Below, in pieces: positions 1 through 11,300 of a DNA stretch of 64,000 nt; the stretch's first letter is position 1, and every line of letters begins with the position of its first letter. The translations under genes were made by a program, and so were the position numbers. The notes below the pieces were generated by a model that saw only the letters and a list, made by a program, of their open reading frames with translations, was not told the origin of the DNA and searched no databases. Origin of the DNA: Narthecium ossifragum (taxonomy: Eukaryota; Streptophyta; Magnoliopsida; Dioscoreales; Nartheciaceae); contig OY986967.1 of NCBI GenBank assembly GCA_963920575.1, positions 20,849,648 through 20,913,647 on the forward strand, read 5' to 3'.

Positions 1-881
1 AGCATGCATTCTCTGTTGTGTATTAGTTGCATGGTTAGGACGTGGGTGATCTGTGGGTCGCCGTCCCGAAGCTGGAAGCTAGGACTTAGCCCTAGGACCG
101 AGGTTGGGTAGTTTGGACCCGGTTCGAATGGTGGTGTCCAGTCGATTCGATGATAGGCTTAGATGACTGGTACACTTGTTGCTTGATGATTGTAGAGGTC
201 GTGTCGGCCTCGAGTCGGATGCTGAGGTGTAGCTGGTGTTCCACTGTGTTGACTCTTGAGTAGGGGAGTTGCCTACTCAGCGGTGGCTTTTCCCGCCTAC
301 AGTGTCGGGTCCCTGCATGTGAGTCAGCAGTGTTTGTTCCTGCTTACTGAGTGTTGTTCCTGGACCTCAGGGACACGCGGTGGGGTTATGGGACCCCTGT
401 ATACACCCAGGTCTTACTTGAGGGCGACACTGTTGCTTTTCCCTCTTCCTTCTGTGTATCGTAGTGTAGAACCCTACTGAGCTTAGTGCTCACTCCTACC
501 CGGGCTGCGTTTTGTAGGTGCAGGCGTCAGTTCTTCTTCTGTGGCCCCTACCGGCCAGTTGGTCGGCGGTGCGGTGGCGCCAGGTGGAGAGGCGATCTTT
601 ACAGCTTTTTTACCCTTTTGTTACTTAGTCTCCTACGGGAGTATAAATGTTGTATTTGGATCTTCCCCTCTCCGAGGATATGTATATTAAATCTTTTTGG
701 GTTTGTAAATCTGTGGTTCGAGGTTTAATTAAATTAATGTCTTTTAATTGAGGGTGCTTTTGGTGAATTGTTAGGGAGACCAATAGGTTAGAGGGAACCC
801 TCGCCAGCTTTTTCCGCATTTCGTTTGGTTCCGGTTCGCGTCGCCCGGCCCGGTTGGGCTTTTGCGGGTCAGGGCGCGACA
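1..881 (+). mobile_element. LTR fragment of a Tekay-like gypsy family, cut by the window edge
   Basis: This stretch is the reverse complement of the proximal part of the LTRs at 2779-5224 and 14511-16914 (for example the opening bases match 3654-3673 inverted). It ends in GGGCGCGACA, the same terminus those LTRs carry. No primer-binding site follows position 881, so this is the 3' end of a 3' LTR or of a solo LTR, not a 5' LTR. The left end and the target-site duplication lie outside the window. It is diverged from the other copies. Confidence 0.85.
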
Positions 882-1305
882 TCATCCCCCTCCAAATCCA
901 CCGTCACTGCCTCCGCCACACCCCCCCCTCCCCCCCCTCGTGATCTCCTCCACACCGCTTGTCGTGGGCTGCTCACCTCCTTCCGCTGCCCCGGCTTCCA
1001 CCCCTCGTGCGTCTGCCGTTCCCGTCCCCGTTAAGGCCCCCTCGGTCGTGCAACCGGCTAAGGCGCCGGCTACCACGACACCAACGCCCGTACCGGTGAG
1101 CTCGCCCCGACCTCCGTACCCACATTGTCTCCCAATGAGCCGGCCCCGGTCTCTTCCCCGCCCACGCCTCCCCTCCTGCCGGCGCGAGCTGCTTCGCCAC
1201 CCACGCCCAGTGAAGGCATCAACGCACGTGGATAAGTTTTCAAAGGGCGATTTGATTGTTTCGCTTTCTATTCTGTCTGCCAACTTCGCTAAGCTTGGGT
1301 AGCAG
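882..1305 (+). pseudogene. RPE: Decayed first exon of plastid ribulose-phosphate 3-epimerase
   Basis: The reading frame ends with KASTHVDKFSKGDLIVS followed by LSILSANFAKLG. This closely resembles the start of the mature plant RPE enzyme, which interconverts ribulose-5-phosphate and xylulose-5-phosphate in the Calvin cycle. The upstream Pro/Ser/Arg-rich stretch would be transit peptide, but it is low complexity and unreliable. A TAG stop at 1300-1302 sits where the family has Glu (KLGEQ). CAG|GTATGG at 1303-1311 is a good splice donor at the expected exon end. SLSIL replaces the usual SPSIL. I see no second exon before 2779, so this is an isolated exon with some intron, interrupted upstream by the LTR ending at 881. 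Identity rests on about 30 residues. Confidence 0.65.
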
Positions 1306-2393
1306 GTATGGTTGCGTTTTTTTTGTTTGGATGGGTATTTGGTGGTTGTGATTTTGTTGTTGGTGATTCGATTATGGCGCTGGGGTGTTTAGACCTGATG
1401 TACTAAATGTGAAAAGAGGAATTTGTAATTTGTTTGCCAACATGATGCATCCGAATTCACTCTATCTGAATTCACTCTCTTGGCACATGCAGGTTCTGTT
1501 ATGTTTCTAATTGAGTGTTTCTATACTAAGTCTTTTTATTGGTGTTGGATTTTGACCATTTGGTTGATAAGTTTGCATTTATGTGTTTCAGCTTCACTCA
1601 GAGATGTGCCAACATGTGTCTATCTAATGTGATTCTAATCAAAAGTGATTCAGCTTCACTCTGAGATGTGCCAATATTGAAGAAAAGGCTGAATTCAAGC
1701 TTGAAATAGTGGAGCTGGTTTTGAGTATAAAGACTGTCATTGCTCAACTGGATTGTTTTGGCAAGACTTTTGTGAAGATCTGAAGAGTTTTTCTTGTTTT
1801 ATTTATTATGTACTTGAGTATAAAGACTTTTGTCATTGCTCAACTAGAATGTTCAAATTTGTAATGTAGTAGAACTAGTGAAGATCTCAAGGCTTTTGTG
1901 AAGATCTCAATTCAATGTTGGTAATCGTTGAAATGGATTGTATTTTGTACAAAAATTGTGAATGAAATGGATTGTATTTTGAATGTATCAACTGCTAATG
2001 TCACTGTTGCTGTTCAACTTGTATTGTGGGTTGTATTGTGAATGACATGGATTGGATTGTATTGTGAATGTGAATAAGATTTCACCGAGTACAAGAATTT
2101 TGTAATGAAATGTGTCACAATTCACATTCAAAACTTGTTTTACCGGACAATTCACATTGGAGGAAAAAGTTGATTGTATTCACATTTGAGATAAAAGGTG
2201 ATTGCATTACAGGACATCACTAGCTCAGCTCATGAATGACAAAAGATACTGCTGAGCTTTCACAGGTCATAAAAAGCTTATTGTATTACAAATATTTAAG
2301 GACAATTAGATCTCAGCTCAACACTAATCTACTACGGAGCTTCAACAAGGAAATCTTTAATTTTAGTCTTCGTTCAATGCAGGTTCTGTACTA
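1306..2393. other. Non-coding AT-rich stretch
   Basis: No convincing coding frame. It begins as the presumed intron after the RPE-like exon and then contains short internal repetitions, such as several copies of GAAATGGATTGTATTTTG around 1930-2060 and two copies of CAGCTTCACTC around 1590-1660. Before the 14-kb element inserted, this stretch and 16920-17443 were neighbours downstream of the FRS gene. Confidence 0.5.
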
Positions 2394-2655
2394 CAAAACC
2401 TGATTTTAAGGACTGCAAAATTGCATCTGAGCAGCATGAGCCTTTGTAGCACCACCTGGACCAAGTAAAAAGTTAGAAATTTGTCAAATTACAAAGAGTC
2501 AGATATTTTCTTCATACAAAACCTGATTTTAAGGACTGTAAAATTGCATCTGAGCAACATGAGCTTTTGTAGCACCACCTGGACCAAGTAAAAATTTAGA
2601 AAATTGTCAAATTACAAAGAGTCAGATATTTTCTTCATACAAAACCTGATTTTAG
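2394..2655. repeat. 123-bp tandem duplication
   Basis: Two near-identical 123-bp units (2394-2516 and 2517-2639) plus a 16-base start of a third (2640-2655). Each unit contains, on the minus strand, a pyrimidine stretch, an AG and a short open segment reading GGATKAHAAQMQFCSP or close to it. This could be a duplicated downstream exon of the minus-strand FRS gene, now separated from it by the LTR element. The exon reading is speculative; the duplication is directly visible. Confidence 0.8.
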
Positions 2656-2778
2656 GATTTCCTCAAAATGCTAAGTAGTATACTATGTAGGAAAACCTAA
2701 TTCAGTTAGTAATACACTTCTAATATTCTCATTGACTTTCTTCACTCCCTCGAAGGAAGATAAAACACTAAGAGAACA

Positions 2779-5224
2779 TGTCGCGCCCCGACCCGCGAAA
2801 GCCCAACCGGGCCGGGCGACGCGAACCGGAACCTAACTAAATGCGGAAATAAAGGCGAGGGGTTCCCCCAACTTACTGATTTCACAATTCAATTCATAAG
2901 TAAACCTGAATATACAATAAATTTAAACCTCAACAATTATAATATTATATTCAAAAAAAACCTCAAAAGGGTTACAACAGTTTATACATCATACTCCCGT
3001 AGGAGACTAACAATAACAAAAGTGTAGAAAGGGATCATCGGTCCTCAAACCCCGCCAGACCCCGCCGCGCCACCAAACACCTGCCCGGTAGGGGCTACTG
3101 AAGAAAAGCTGGCGCCTGCACCTGCAAAACGCAGCCCGGGTAGGAATGAGCATAAAGCTCAGTAGGGTTCTACATTACGTCACACAGAAGGAAGGGGAAC
3201 GCAAGAGTGTCGCCCTCAAGTAAGACCTGGGTGTATACAGGGGTCCCATAACCCCACCACGTGTCCATGAGGCCCACGATCATGGTCTTCCAGCCGAGCT
3301 GGTCACATGTCTGGTCGCACTCAGTAACAGGAAACAACACTGCTGGCCCACAAGCAGGTACCGGCACTGCAGGCGGGAAATGGCACCGCTAAGTAGGCAC
3401 ACCCTCTACTCAAGGGTCAACACAGTGGAACACGGGCTACAGCTACACCTCAGCATCCGACTTAAGGTCGACACGACCTCTATAATCACCAAGCAACATG
3501 TGTACCACTCATCTAAGCCTATCATCAAGTTTGACTGGACACCACAATTCGAACCGAGTCCTAACTACCCAACCCCGGTCCTAGGGCTAAATCCGAGCTT
3601 CCAGCCTCGGGACGGCGATCCACAAATCACCCACGCCCTAACCATGCAACTAATGCACAACAGAGAATGCATGCTATGAACATACACAAGCAAGAGAAAA
3701 TAAGCATGCAACAGTATGACAAGGCAGCATACAAGTCCAACAGGATCGCTGCAGCGGTACTACCAACCGCTGCCAACCGATCCGCAGCGGGTCCCGGCAT
3801 TACGACGGTACCACGACCGTCAACCGCGGACTCCTGCAACGGGAAGCAACCCCGAAAACTTCGATGAACAGTAAAAATATATTATTATAATCCGAGCTTA
3901 TAATATCTTATTCAAAACATCAAAAAGTTCTCTACAAGCAATAAGTTGACCCCGTCGATCCAACATCCAAACGACGTCGGATTCAAGATCCAACTTAGAT
4001 ACCAGTAGATCTATATGCATGGATCAACATATCCAAAATCCAGGATCATCCAACGGCTGGATTCACGGGAAACCATTACTCAAAACGGCTAATCAAAACT
4101 CCATAAAACTCCATCAGCCAGCCATAGGATCGATCCTGGGGTAGTAGGATCGATCCTATGCTCATACCGGTTTCAGCCCAGCCTCGTCGCATGCCACGAG
4201 AAAAATCGCCAAAATTCATAGGAAAATCGTAAAAATACAAACTAAGATGGCATGGAAAGATAACGAAGAGATCTACAACTCTTATGTTTATTAAAAGCCA
4301 AGATCATACACATACAAGCCGGAAATCTCGCCGCAAGCCGGCTGTTTCTTAAGAACAGCAGAAAACCAGAAATCCGAGACTAATCATAGATAAACCCTAC
4401 TCAAATCTCAACTGATTAACATGAAACTTATATCAGTTATTCTAATAGATAAGATACATCCCACAGCATAATTTCATCAAGATCTAACGGCTTGATCTAA
4501 CTAAACCCATTAATTAACTCATGTAGGTAGAACACCTACCTAACAGCGCTTTCCTCGGCTGATTCCCCGCGAGTTGATCACCAACAAGGTTCCAAACCAC
4601 TTCAGGGAGCTTCCTCTCATCGCCACGGATCCAACAAGCTTTAGAACGTCAGAAACGGTGGCCGGAGGAGGGAGAACGGAGGAGATGAAGGTGGGCTGCC
4701 GGAAGAAAAACAGAGCATACCAGAACCGGGAAGAAGAGAGAAAGAAGGGAGAAGAAGAGAAGGAAGAAGAGGAAGAGAAGAGAAGGAGAAGGTAGGGGAA
4801 GGCCGGGGAAGGTCGGGGAAGGTGAAGGAGAAGACCTCTCCTCTGACAAAGGAGAGCTACGGCCACGTCGGCCGTCCTCGCAAACCCAACTGCCCTGACT
4901 TGTTGGAAGAGAAGGATCGATCCTTTTCTCAAAGAGGATCGATCCTCTTAGTAAGAAGATCGATCTTCTTCTCACAGGGGATCGATCCCCCTTGCCAAGA
5001 AGGCAAAACTTGGGCTAAAACGCAAGCCCAAGCTCGGATCTTCCGATCCCGGGTCCACCTAACCATTCTAATCAAGCACTAACACAAACAAGGTCAGTGT
5101 GTGCATTCGCGGGTGTGAAACAAGCCGACAAGGCGCAATTTACCAAATTGCCCTTGTGATCCCCTACGAGCCACGGGCCTGACCCGGGCGGTCGACCCAG
5201 GAATTGGAGGGACAGGTCCTCACA
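2779..5224 (-). repeat. 3' LTR of the 14-kb gypsy element
   Basis: 2446 bp, read on the minus strand from TGTGAGGACC to GGGGCGCGACA. It contains a long CT-rich tract on the sense strand (about 4720-4830) and an array of GATCGATC-centred palindromes on its promoter-proximal side (4912-4990), with two more at 4126-4137 and 4145-4158. I found no clear TATA box near the CT tract. Open frames inside the GA/CT tract are compositional and not genes. Confidence 0.93.
4912..4990. promoter_or_regulatory. Array of four GATCGATC-centred palindromes in the LTR
   Basis: Perfect palindromes AAGGATCGATCCTT (4912-4925), AGAGGATCGATCCTCT (4933-4948), AAGAAGATCGATCTTCTT (4953-4970) and GGGGATCGATCCCC (4977-4990). 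The shared core is GATCGATC. Outer bases differ between copies but stay complementary within each copy. The same array recurs in the sister LTR at 16602-16680. Position relative to the CT-rich leader suggests U3 regulatory sites bound by a dimeric protein; that role is inference. Confidence 0.6.
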
Positions 5225-5298
5225 TCCTAATACCCTTAAAGGAAATCTCGTCCCGAGATTCGATAAAGGTAGGGCTCGGAAACAGAAAAATAGTTACA

Positions 5299-6237
5299 CT
5301 AAAAGACAGGACAAGAGGTACCTCGAGACGAAAACAACTGTGGAAACTCCTGCTGCATGCGCGCCTCGCGCTCCCAGGTCATCTCCTCGGTGCCTCTGTG
5401 CCCCCACAATACCTTGACCAAGGGAATCGTCTTGCCCCGCAAGACCTGATCCCTCCGGTCAAGTACTCATACCGGCTGCTCGACGAACGTCGCGTCTGCG
5501 TCAAGCTCAATGTCATCCACCCTGATGACATGAGACGGATCTGGGTGATACTTCCTCAGCATCGACATATGGAACGTCGGATGCACAACTGACATGTGTT
5601 GAGGAAGATCCAGGCGGTAAGCTACCTCGCCGATCCTCTCTAGGATCTCAAACGGCCCGACAAACCTCGGTGCCAACTCACCACCTCTGCCAAACCTGAC
5701 GGATCCTCTGTACAGCGATGCTCGCAGAAACACTCTGTCGCCGACTGCAATCTCTAACGGTCGTCGCCTCTGATCTGCCTAATTCTTCTGCCGGCTCTGA
5801 GCCGTCAGAAGTCTCTGCCTGATCTGCACTGACCTCTCTGACGACCGCCTGATGAGGTCTGGACCGGTGAGTGAAGCCTCTCCAACCTCTGTCGAGCACA
5901 CTGGGGAACGACACGGCCTACCGTACAACGCCTCGAAAGGTGCTACTCCAAGACTGGACTGGTAGCTGTTGTTGTAGGCGAACTCCACCAAGGGGACGTG
6001 CTCCTCCCAGCTGCCTCCGGCGTCGAGGACACATGCTCTCAGCATGTCTTCTAAGATCTGGATCGTCCGCTCTGACTGCCCGTCTGTCTGCGGATGAAAT
6101 GCCGTACTGAAAGTCAGGTGTGTGCCAACTGCCTCCTGAAAGCCTCGCCAGAACCTGCTGGTAAACATGGGGTCACGGTCTGACACGATAGAAACTGGAA
6201 CTCCGTGTAGTCTGACCACCTCTCTGACAAGTGAACT
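5299..6237 (-). pseudogene. Ty3/gypsy pol 3' part: integrase core plus Tekay-type C-terminus
   Basis: One reading frame from the nested-insertion junction at 6237 to the TAG at 5299-5301, broken by stops at 5779-5781 and 5467-5469. It shows the integrase core (HGVPVSIVSDRDPMFTSRFW, then TAFHPQTDGQSERTIQ, then EFAYNNSYQSS), the GPFEILERIGEVAYRLDLP module, HPTFHMSMLRKYHPDPSHV, and the tail GHRGTEEMTWEREARMQQEF that is characteristic of Tekay/Del-like elements. In 5467-5469 TGA stands where CGA would restore the family Arg (QPV-R-VLDR). Sequence N-terminal to the Asp at the start of SDRDPMF is lost at the insertion. It is non-functional. Confidence 0.9.
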
Positions 6238-6768
6238 TGTCACACCCCGACCCAGAAACCCTACCTCTGGATCGTTGAGCTCGCGTCCTTCCCCCTTCTT
6301 CTCCGGCCACGGCAATCGTCGTCACCAAGGTTTTCGTCGTTGCTGCCAAACTAGCCAAGCTCCCCGCCGTCGGTGAAGGAGAAGGCCCAGCCGCCGTCTC
6401 GTTCCTCTCCAGCCGCGGTCGTTGGTCGCCTCCGATCACAGTCGCCGAGCTCTCCTCTCCCCTTCGGTTCGACGCCGCCGCTCTCTCTCTAAAGATCGGG
6501 ATAGGACCCTCACGAGAGAGAGAGAGAGAAGGGCTAAGAAGGTTTTATATGATCACTTAAGTTAGATCCTGGCCATCCGATCAGCCTAAGCTAATCTCAG
6601 CTGCCCAAGTCCAGCTCTTCACGATTTGACCCAGATCCTCTGTTCTATGGTACTCCTAATGGTCTAATCAAGCACATACATCATCACAAAGCCGTGTGTG
6701 CGTTACGCGTTGGAGGTACAGGTCCTCACCCAAGCGGTCAGACTGGGTTGGAGGTACAGGTCCTCACA
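6238..6768 (-). repeat. 3' LTR of the nested element
   Basis: 531 bp. It is shorter than its partner because a block of about 110 bp present in 10363-10990 is missing, leaving a repeated GGAGGTACAGGTCCTCA on either side of the join (near 6712-6768). Otherwise the two LTRs differ at only a few bases, so the nested insertion is recent. Confidence 0.9.
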
Positions 6769-9700
6769 ACCTATCACCCTTAAAGGAATTTCGTCCTCGA
6801 AATTCGGTAAGAGTAGGGTCAGAAACAATAAGCAAAAACAAGCACACCTGCACAAGACAAGAAAGGTTAGCAAGCTCATAACCCGAGCAACCACACAAAG
6901 CACCGGGCATCAGTGCCCGCAAGACAACCCACCGGGTACCAACGCCCGCAACGGCCACACAAGACAGAGAAAGACCTCAGGTGAGAACCATTTGTGACAC
7001 ACTGCCCACGCGCCTCCAGCGCTCCCAAGTTAGCCCTACAACACCTCTGTACCTCAAAAGGCTAATTCTGACGGAACTCTCCTGTCTCTCGTGACTGGTC
7101 TCTCCTGCCAATCATCTGAACTGACTGCCCTCTTGTGCAATGTATCTGGCCCAAGGCCGAATCATCGAGTCTGACTATGAACGACGTAACTAAACGACGC
7201 CTCCTCGACGCTACCGCTGTCCAACTGACAGAACCTCTGCGTCGTATTATCCAAAGGGCACTCTGTCGTCAATTGTGAACTCAAACGACGGTCATGTCTG
7301 ATTCGTGCAAACTTTCTGTCAAGTTTGACCTGCTCTGTGCTGTTCTTCTGAGGATTGGGTGATGATGTCTGAGTCAGTAGATGAAGCCTCTGCAAGCTAT
7401 GGCCAATAAGCTTGAAATCAACATGGGATGCCGTCCTATGCCTCAAACGATGCGATGCCAAAGCTGAACTGTCAACTGCTGTAGCCAGCGAACTCCACCA
7501 TGGAGTGTGATCTTGTCAGCTGATATCTGCATCGACAATACCTGCTTCATCTAAGATCCGCATCGTCCTCTCTGAGTCTTCTATAATCTGATGGTGACAC
7601 CCGCCATGATGTGGTTCTACTTCCACTCTGACCCTAGAAAGGCTGCAATGGGTCTGCTGTCTGCTGATGCTCTGTCTTCACCTCATGACAGGTGAAGTGG
7701 TGAGGACAAACTCTACATCTCACGCTACCAACGTTGATGACAGTCACGATATACCACCATGCCTCCGAGGTGGCCAACAAGGGAAGAGAGAACACTTGAA
7801 CGCCATCGTTGCACAACTCTGGAACTAAGGCTCGGCCTCTGAAGCACAACCTACTACCTGCTGACGCGGTCAGACTCTCAGCCACACACTGGGCATCAAT
7901 CTGGGCACGGACCTTCGTAAGATTCGTGTCGTCGCTTCACATCACTATCACTATGGATTGACATACCGACATTTTCTGCGTGGTAATGAGTGTTGTCTAA
8001 ACTGGATAACTACATGCATCTCCGCCATTGATGGGTTGTCACTGCCGTTAAAGATGTTCTAATTTCTCTGGCCCATCTGCTCGAGGTAAGAACTACGACA
8101 TTAGCCTAAACTGAAAGGTGTTACACCCAAAAGGTCGAGATTTGTCTAGCAACTACCAGTTGCTATCACCCTTAAAGGCACTGACGTAGTGACTTTAAGA
8201 CTAGAGCTCCGATCTCCTGGTCAATCTAGTCAAAGGTCTACAGTCCTGGCGGTACATCTGTTGAATTTCGAATGCAGTCTTCGATCTCTGCCGTCACATA
8301 TCTGCCTCACGCCCAGCTACGTCAACTAATCTACCCGCCGCTGACACAATTCGTATCTGGTTGTAGCTGGTACGAAATCCGACCTATGAGAAGGTCAACA
8401 AGACTCAGAGTTGACAAGCATCTCGGTGATGCACTGCAACAGGTACGTACTCCTCGGAGAATGAAAGGCTCAGGGACGATCTGTTGATGTGACTACTGAA
8501 GTTGCTAAGATGGCGAAAACTACTATACACGGTCCAGCTGCTCATGGTATGGAAGAGCGAACATGCGTCCTCGACGGTCGCCTCTACCCCAAATACTGCC
8601 CGGCCTACTCGGCCCTGAGGTCTCTGCGACGTGTTCACTGAAAACACTGGTTGAATGACGCCGAACGAACCTCGAGTCCAAGCTCGGCAATCTTGCGAAG
8701 GTGGAAAATCCTGGAAGCTCCTCAAAAGGACAGCTGCACAAACAACAACACGAGGGAAACCTGCTCTCCTGAGCACCCTCAAAACAAAAGAGAGTTCACC
8801 ACAGACCGGTGAACAACCTCAGCTCTCGACAACCAGAAGGCGCTCTAACCCGCAACCTTCAACGAGAGCAAGATAACGCCGTCAGGTGTACCCACGACAC
8901 CTTCCCACGGCCAAAGAGACACAACTCGGTATGCGACCAACTGACGCAAACCAAGGAAGCCGTCGAACCCCAACGTGTCCCACACGTGGGCGATGGACAC
9001 CTAGAGGTCTCCAACCTCTAACAAACACCCCGACAAGAGCAACCAACCCAAGCTCTTGTCCCAAATCGGTGGCTACTCCCAAAGCCACACCCGACTCCAA
9101 TCCCGAGCCAACACGGCTGCACGGGGATGAATCACAAGGGAAAGACCCAGAGCCACAAGGAAACTGCAAGCCGCAATACACTCCGAAAGCTGAAGGCTGA
9201 AGCTGAAATCTGAAGGAAGGCGGCTCTGAAACGGCTGCTGCTGAAGGTACTCTGTGTCAAGAAGTGCATGAGACTCTAGTAAGACTGGTCACTGCCTCGT
9301 CTCCGGCAAGGCTCTATCTGGAATCTGAATTCCCGCGTCTGCCACAGGTACCTGCCCCAGCTGAGGTGTCAACCTACTGCTCTGCCCCACGCCGTGCGTC
9401 ACGCCCGACTGCTCTGCGGTAAGCGTCTCGCGCCCCTCGCAACCAGCACCGTCGACGGAAAAGGCTCTCGGCGGCTAGCACTCGAGCATCCTGCGGGTTC
9501 CCTCTCAGTCTGGCGGTCCAGGCTACCTCTCAAAGAACTAGCATGGCGCTGCTACCGAAATCACTGTACTCTGCCAACGGCCACCCTGCCATCTCACTAA
9601 ACCCGGGACAACCCCGAAACTCACCACGACCACCGACCAACAGTCCGGTGTCAAACCTCAAGTCATCTGTCTCAGTATCCAGAGTACAGTCCAGGGCGTC

Positions 9701-10347
9701 CCCCGCTGTCACTCCAGCATACCGAGCCAGGTGATCCAACTAACCCGCGTGCTGCTACGCGGTGCGAGTACCACGAACAGAGGAAGGTACTACCAACTAC
9801 ACCACCCTCCAAAGGTAGGTGTCAGAGAACAGTACGCGAACTGTTCTCAACACACAACCAACAATGTCTCTAGTGGCCCCGACAAGCACCACTACGCATC
9901 GCTTCTTGGGAAGGCAAGAAAACAACGGCTTCCCAAGCAAGCAATACTCCAGGATGTCTAAAACATTCGGGATCCGGGACATCTCCTCCAATCAGTCCTC
10001 TACTGTCGAAGGATCTCCAACATCGTCTCTGAACCCTAGCAGGTTCACCTCTCGAAATTTCGAAAGTACAAAGACGACATACGTCCGGTTCCCTACTCGC
10101 TCATCTCCAGCACGGGGGGAGATACACTGTCAGGCGAGGGAACGGACAGCACCGGTGTGCGTGCACACCTCCCCTTGAGGCGTCACGACACAGCCGAAAA
10201 TCAAAACACAACAGCAATCAACCTAACTAATGCACATCACACGCATTCGCAAACAGTCATGCAAGGATGTTCTAGACCTAGAACTATCCCATTCCACACT
10301 CAAAATCTCAACCGCAAGCCTAATCCTATCCCTGGGATCTACAGCAT
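6769..10347 (-). other. Decayed interior of the nested element
   Basis: No open frame recognisable as gag, protease, RT or integrase. At the 3' side (6769-6810) the sequence CCCTTAAAGGAATTTCG resembles the polypurine-tract border of the host element at 5228-5247. A strongly eroded integrase-like stretch can be aligned by eye around 7540-7590 (compare 6040-6080). Homology with 11850-14460 of the host element is clear and patchy. Confidence 0.7.
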
Positions 10348-10359
10348 GCTCTGATACCA
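10348..10359 (-). promoter_or_regulatory. Primer-binding site, initiator tRNA-Met type
   Basis: The minus strand reads TGGTATCAGAGC immediately downstream of the 5' LTR (10363-10990) with a 3-bp gap. This is the usual Ty3/gypsy chromovirus primer site, where reverse transcription begins. It fixes the orientation of the nested element. Confidence 0.9.
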
Positions 10360-10362
10360 AAC

Positions 10363-10990
10363 TGTCACACCCCGACCCAGAAACCCTACCTCTGAATCGT
10401 TGAGCTCGCGTCCTTCCCCCTTCTTCTCCGGCCACGGCAATCGTCGTCACTAAGGTTTTCGTCGTCGCTGTCAAAGTAGCCAAGCTCCCCGCCGTCGGTG
10501 AAGGAGAAGGCCCAGCCGCCGTCTCGTTCCTCTCCAGCCGCGGTCGTTGGTCGCCTCCGATCACAGTCGCCGAGCTCTCCTCTCCCCTTCGGTTCGACGC
10601 CGCCGCTCTCTCTCTAAAGATCGGGATAGGACCCTCACGAGAGAGAGAGAGAAGGGCTAAGAAGGTTTTATATGATCACTTAAGTTAGATCCTGGCCATC
10701 CGATCAGCCTAAGCTAATCTCAGCTGCCCAAGTCCAACTCTTCACGATTTGATCCAGATCCTCTGATCTATGGTACTCCTAATGGTCTAATCAAGCACAT
10801 ACATCATCACAAGGCCGTGTGTGCGTTACGCGTGTGTGAAACCCACTCCGCCTAGGGTAATTTACCAAATTACACCCGGAGCTGCAACGATCAGCGAGGA
10901 TCGCAAAGCAAGACCAACCAAGCCCAAAACCAACAGAACCAGACCCTCGACCCAAGCGGTCAGACTGGGTTGGAGGTACAGGTCCTCACA
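10363..10990 (-). repeat. 5' LTR of the nested element
   Basis: 628 bp, the complete copy of the pair. It contains a (GA)n tract near 10640-10652 and the tail block GCGGTCAGACTGGGTTGG that precedes GGTCCTCACA. Position 10990 abuts the GAACT target duplication. Confidence 0.92.
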
Positions 10991-11039
10991 GAACTGCTAT
11001 GTGGCACACATACTCATCTCATATGTGCTGACCTGACCT

Positions 11040-11300
11040 CTGCATCTGGTCTCTGGATCTGATCTCTGCATCTAATCTATGTATCCGATCTCTGCATCTA
11101 ATCTCTGTATCTGATCTCTGTATCTAATCTCTGTATCTGATCTCTGCACCTAATCTCTGTATCTGATCTCTGCACCTAACCTCTGTATCTGATCTCTGCA
11201 TCTAATCTCTGTATCTGATCTCTGCATCTAATCTCTGTATCTGATCTCTGCACCTAATCTCTGTATCTGATCTCTGCACCTAACCTCTGTATCTGATGCC
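11040..11300. repeat. Minisatellite of about 25-bp units
   Basis: Roughly ten tandem copies of a dimer built from TCTGCATCTAATC and TCTGTATCTGATC, with G/A and T/C alternation between half-units. It lies inside the host gypsy element just beyond the nested insertion. No coding sense on either strand. Confidence 0.9.

Larger units (their letters stand above)
6238..10990 (-). mobile_element. Nested non-autonomous gypsy element, TSD GAACT
   Basis: Terminal repeats 6238-6768 and 10363-10990 start TGTCACACCCCGACCC and end GGTCCTCACA. They are flanked by GAACT (6233-6237 and 10991-10995). A primer-binding site matching initiator tRNA-Met (TGGTATCAGAGC on the minus strand, 10348-10359) lies 3 bp inside the 10363-10990 LTR, so that LTR is 5' and the element reads minus. 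The interior (6769-10347) has no long coding frame. Several segments (about 8166-8260 and 9700-10150) clearly match segments of the host element (12221-12310 and 13980-14460), so the two belong to related families sharing a decayed interior. It probably moved with enzymes supplied in trans. Confidence 0.92.

Noticed and set aside
882..1283. Long minus-strand frame opposite the RPE exon
   Set aside because: It is the shadow of a Pro/Arg-rich GC segment; the plus strand carries the recognisable peptide and splice donor.
4540..5082. Several frames on both strands over the GA/CT tract of the LTR (also 16254-16772 and 53043-53585)
   Set aside because: Low-complexity Glu/Lys or Ser/Pro/Leu peptides produced by a purine tract; they recur in each LTR copy only because the DNA does.
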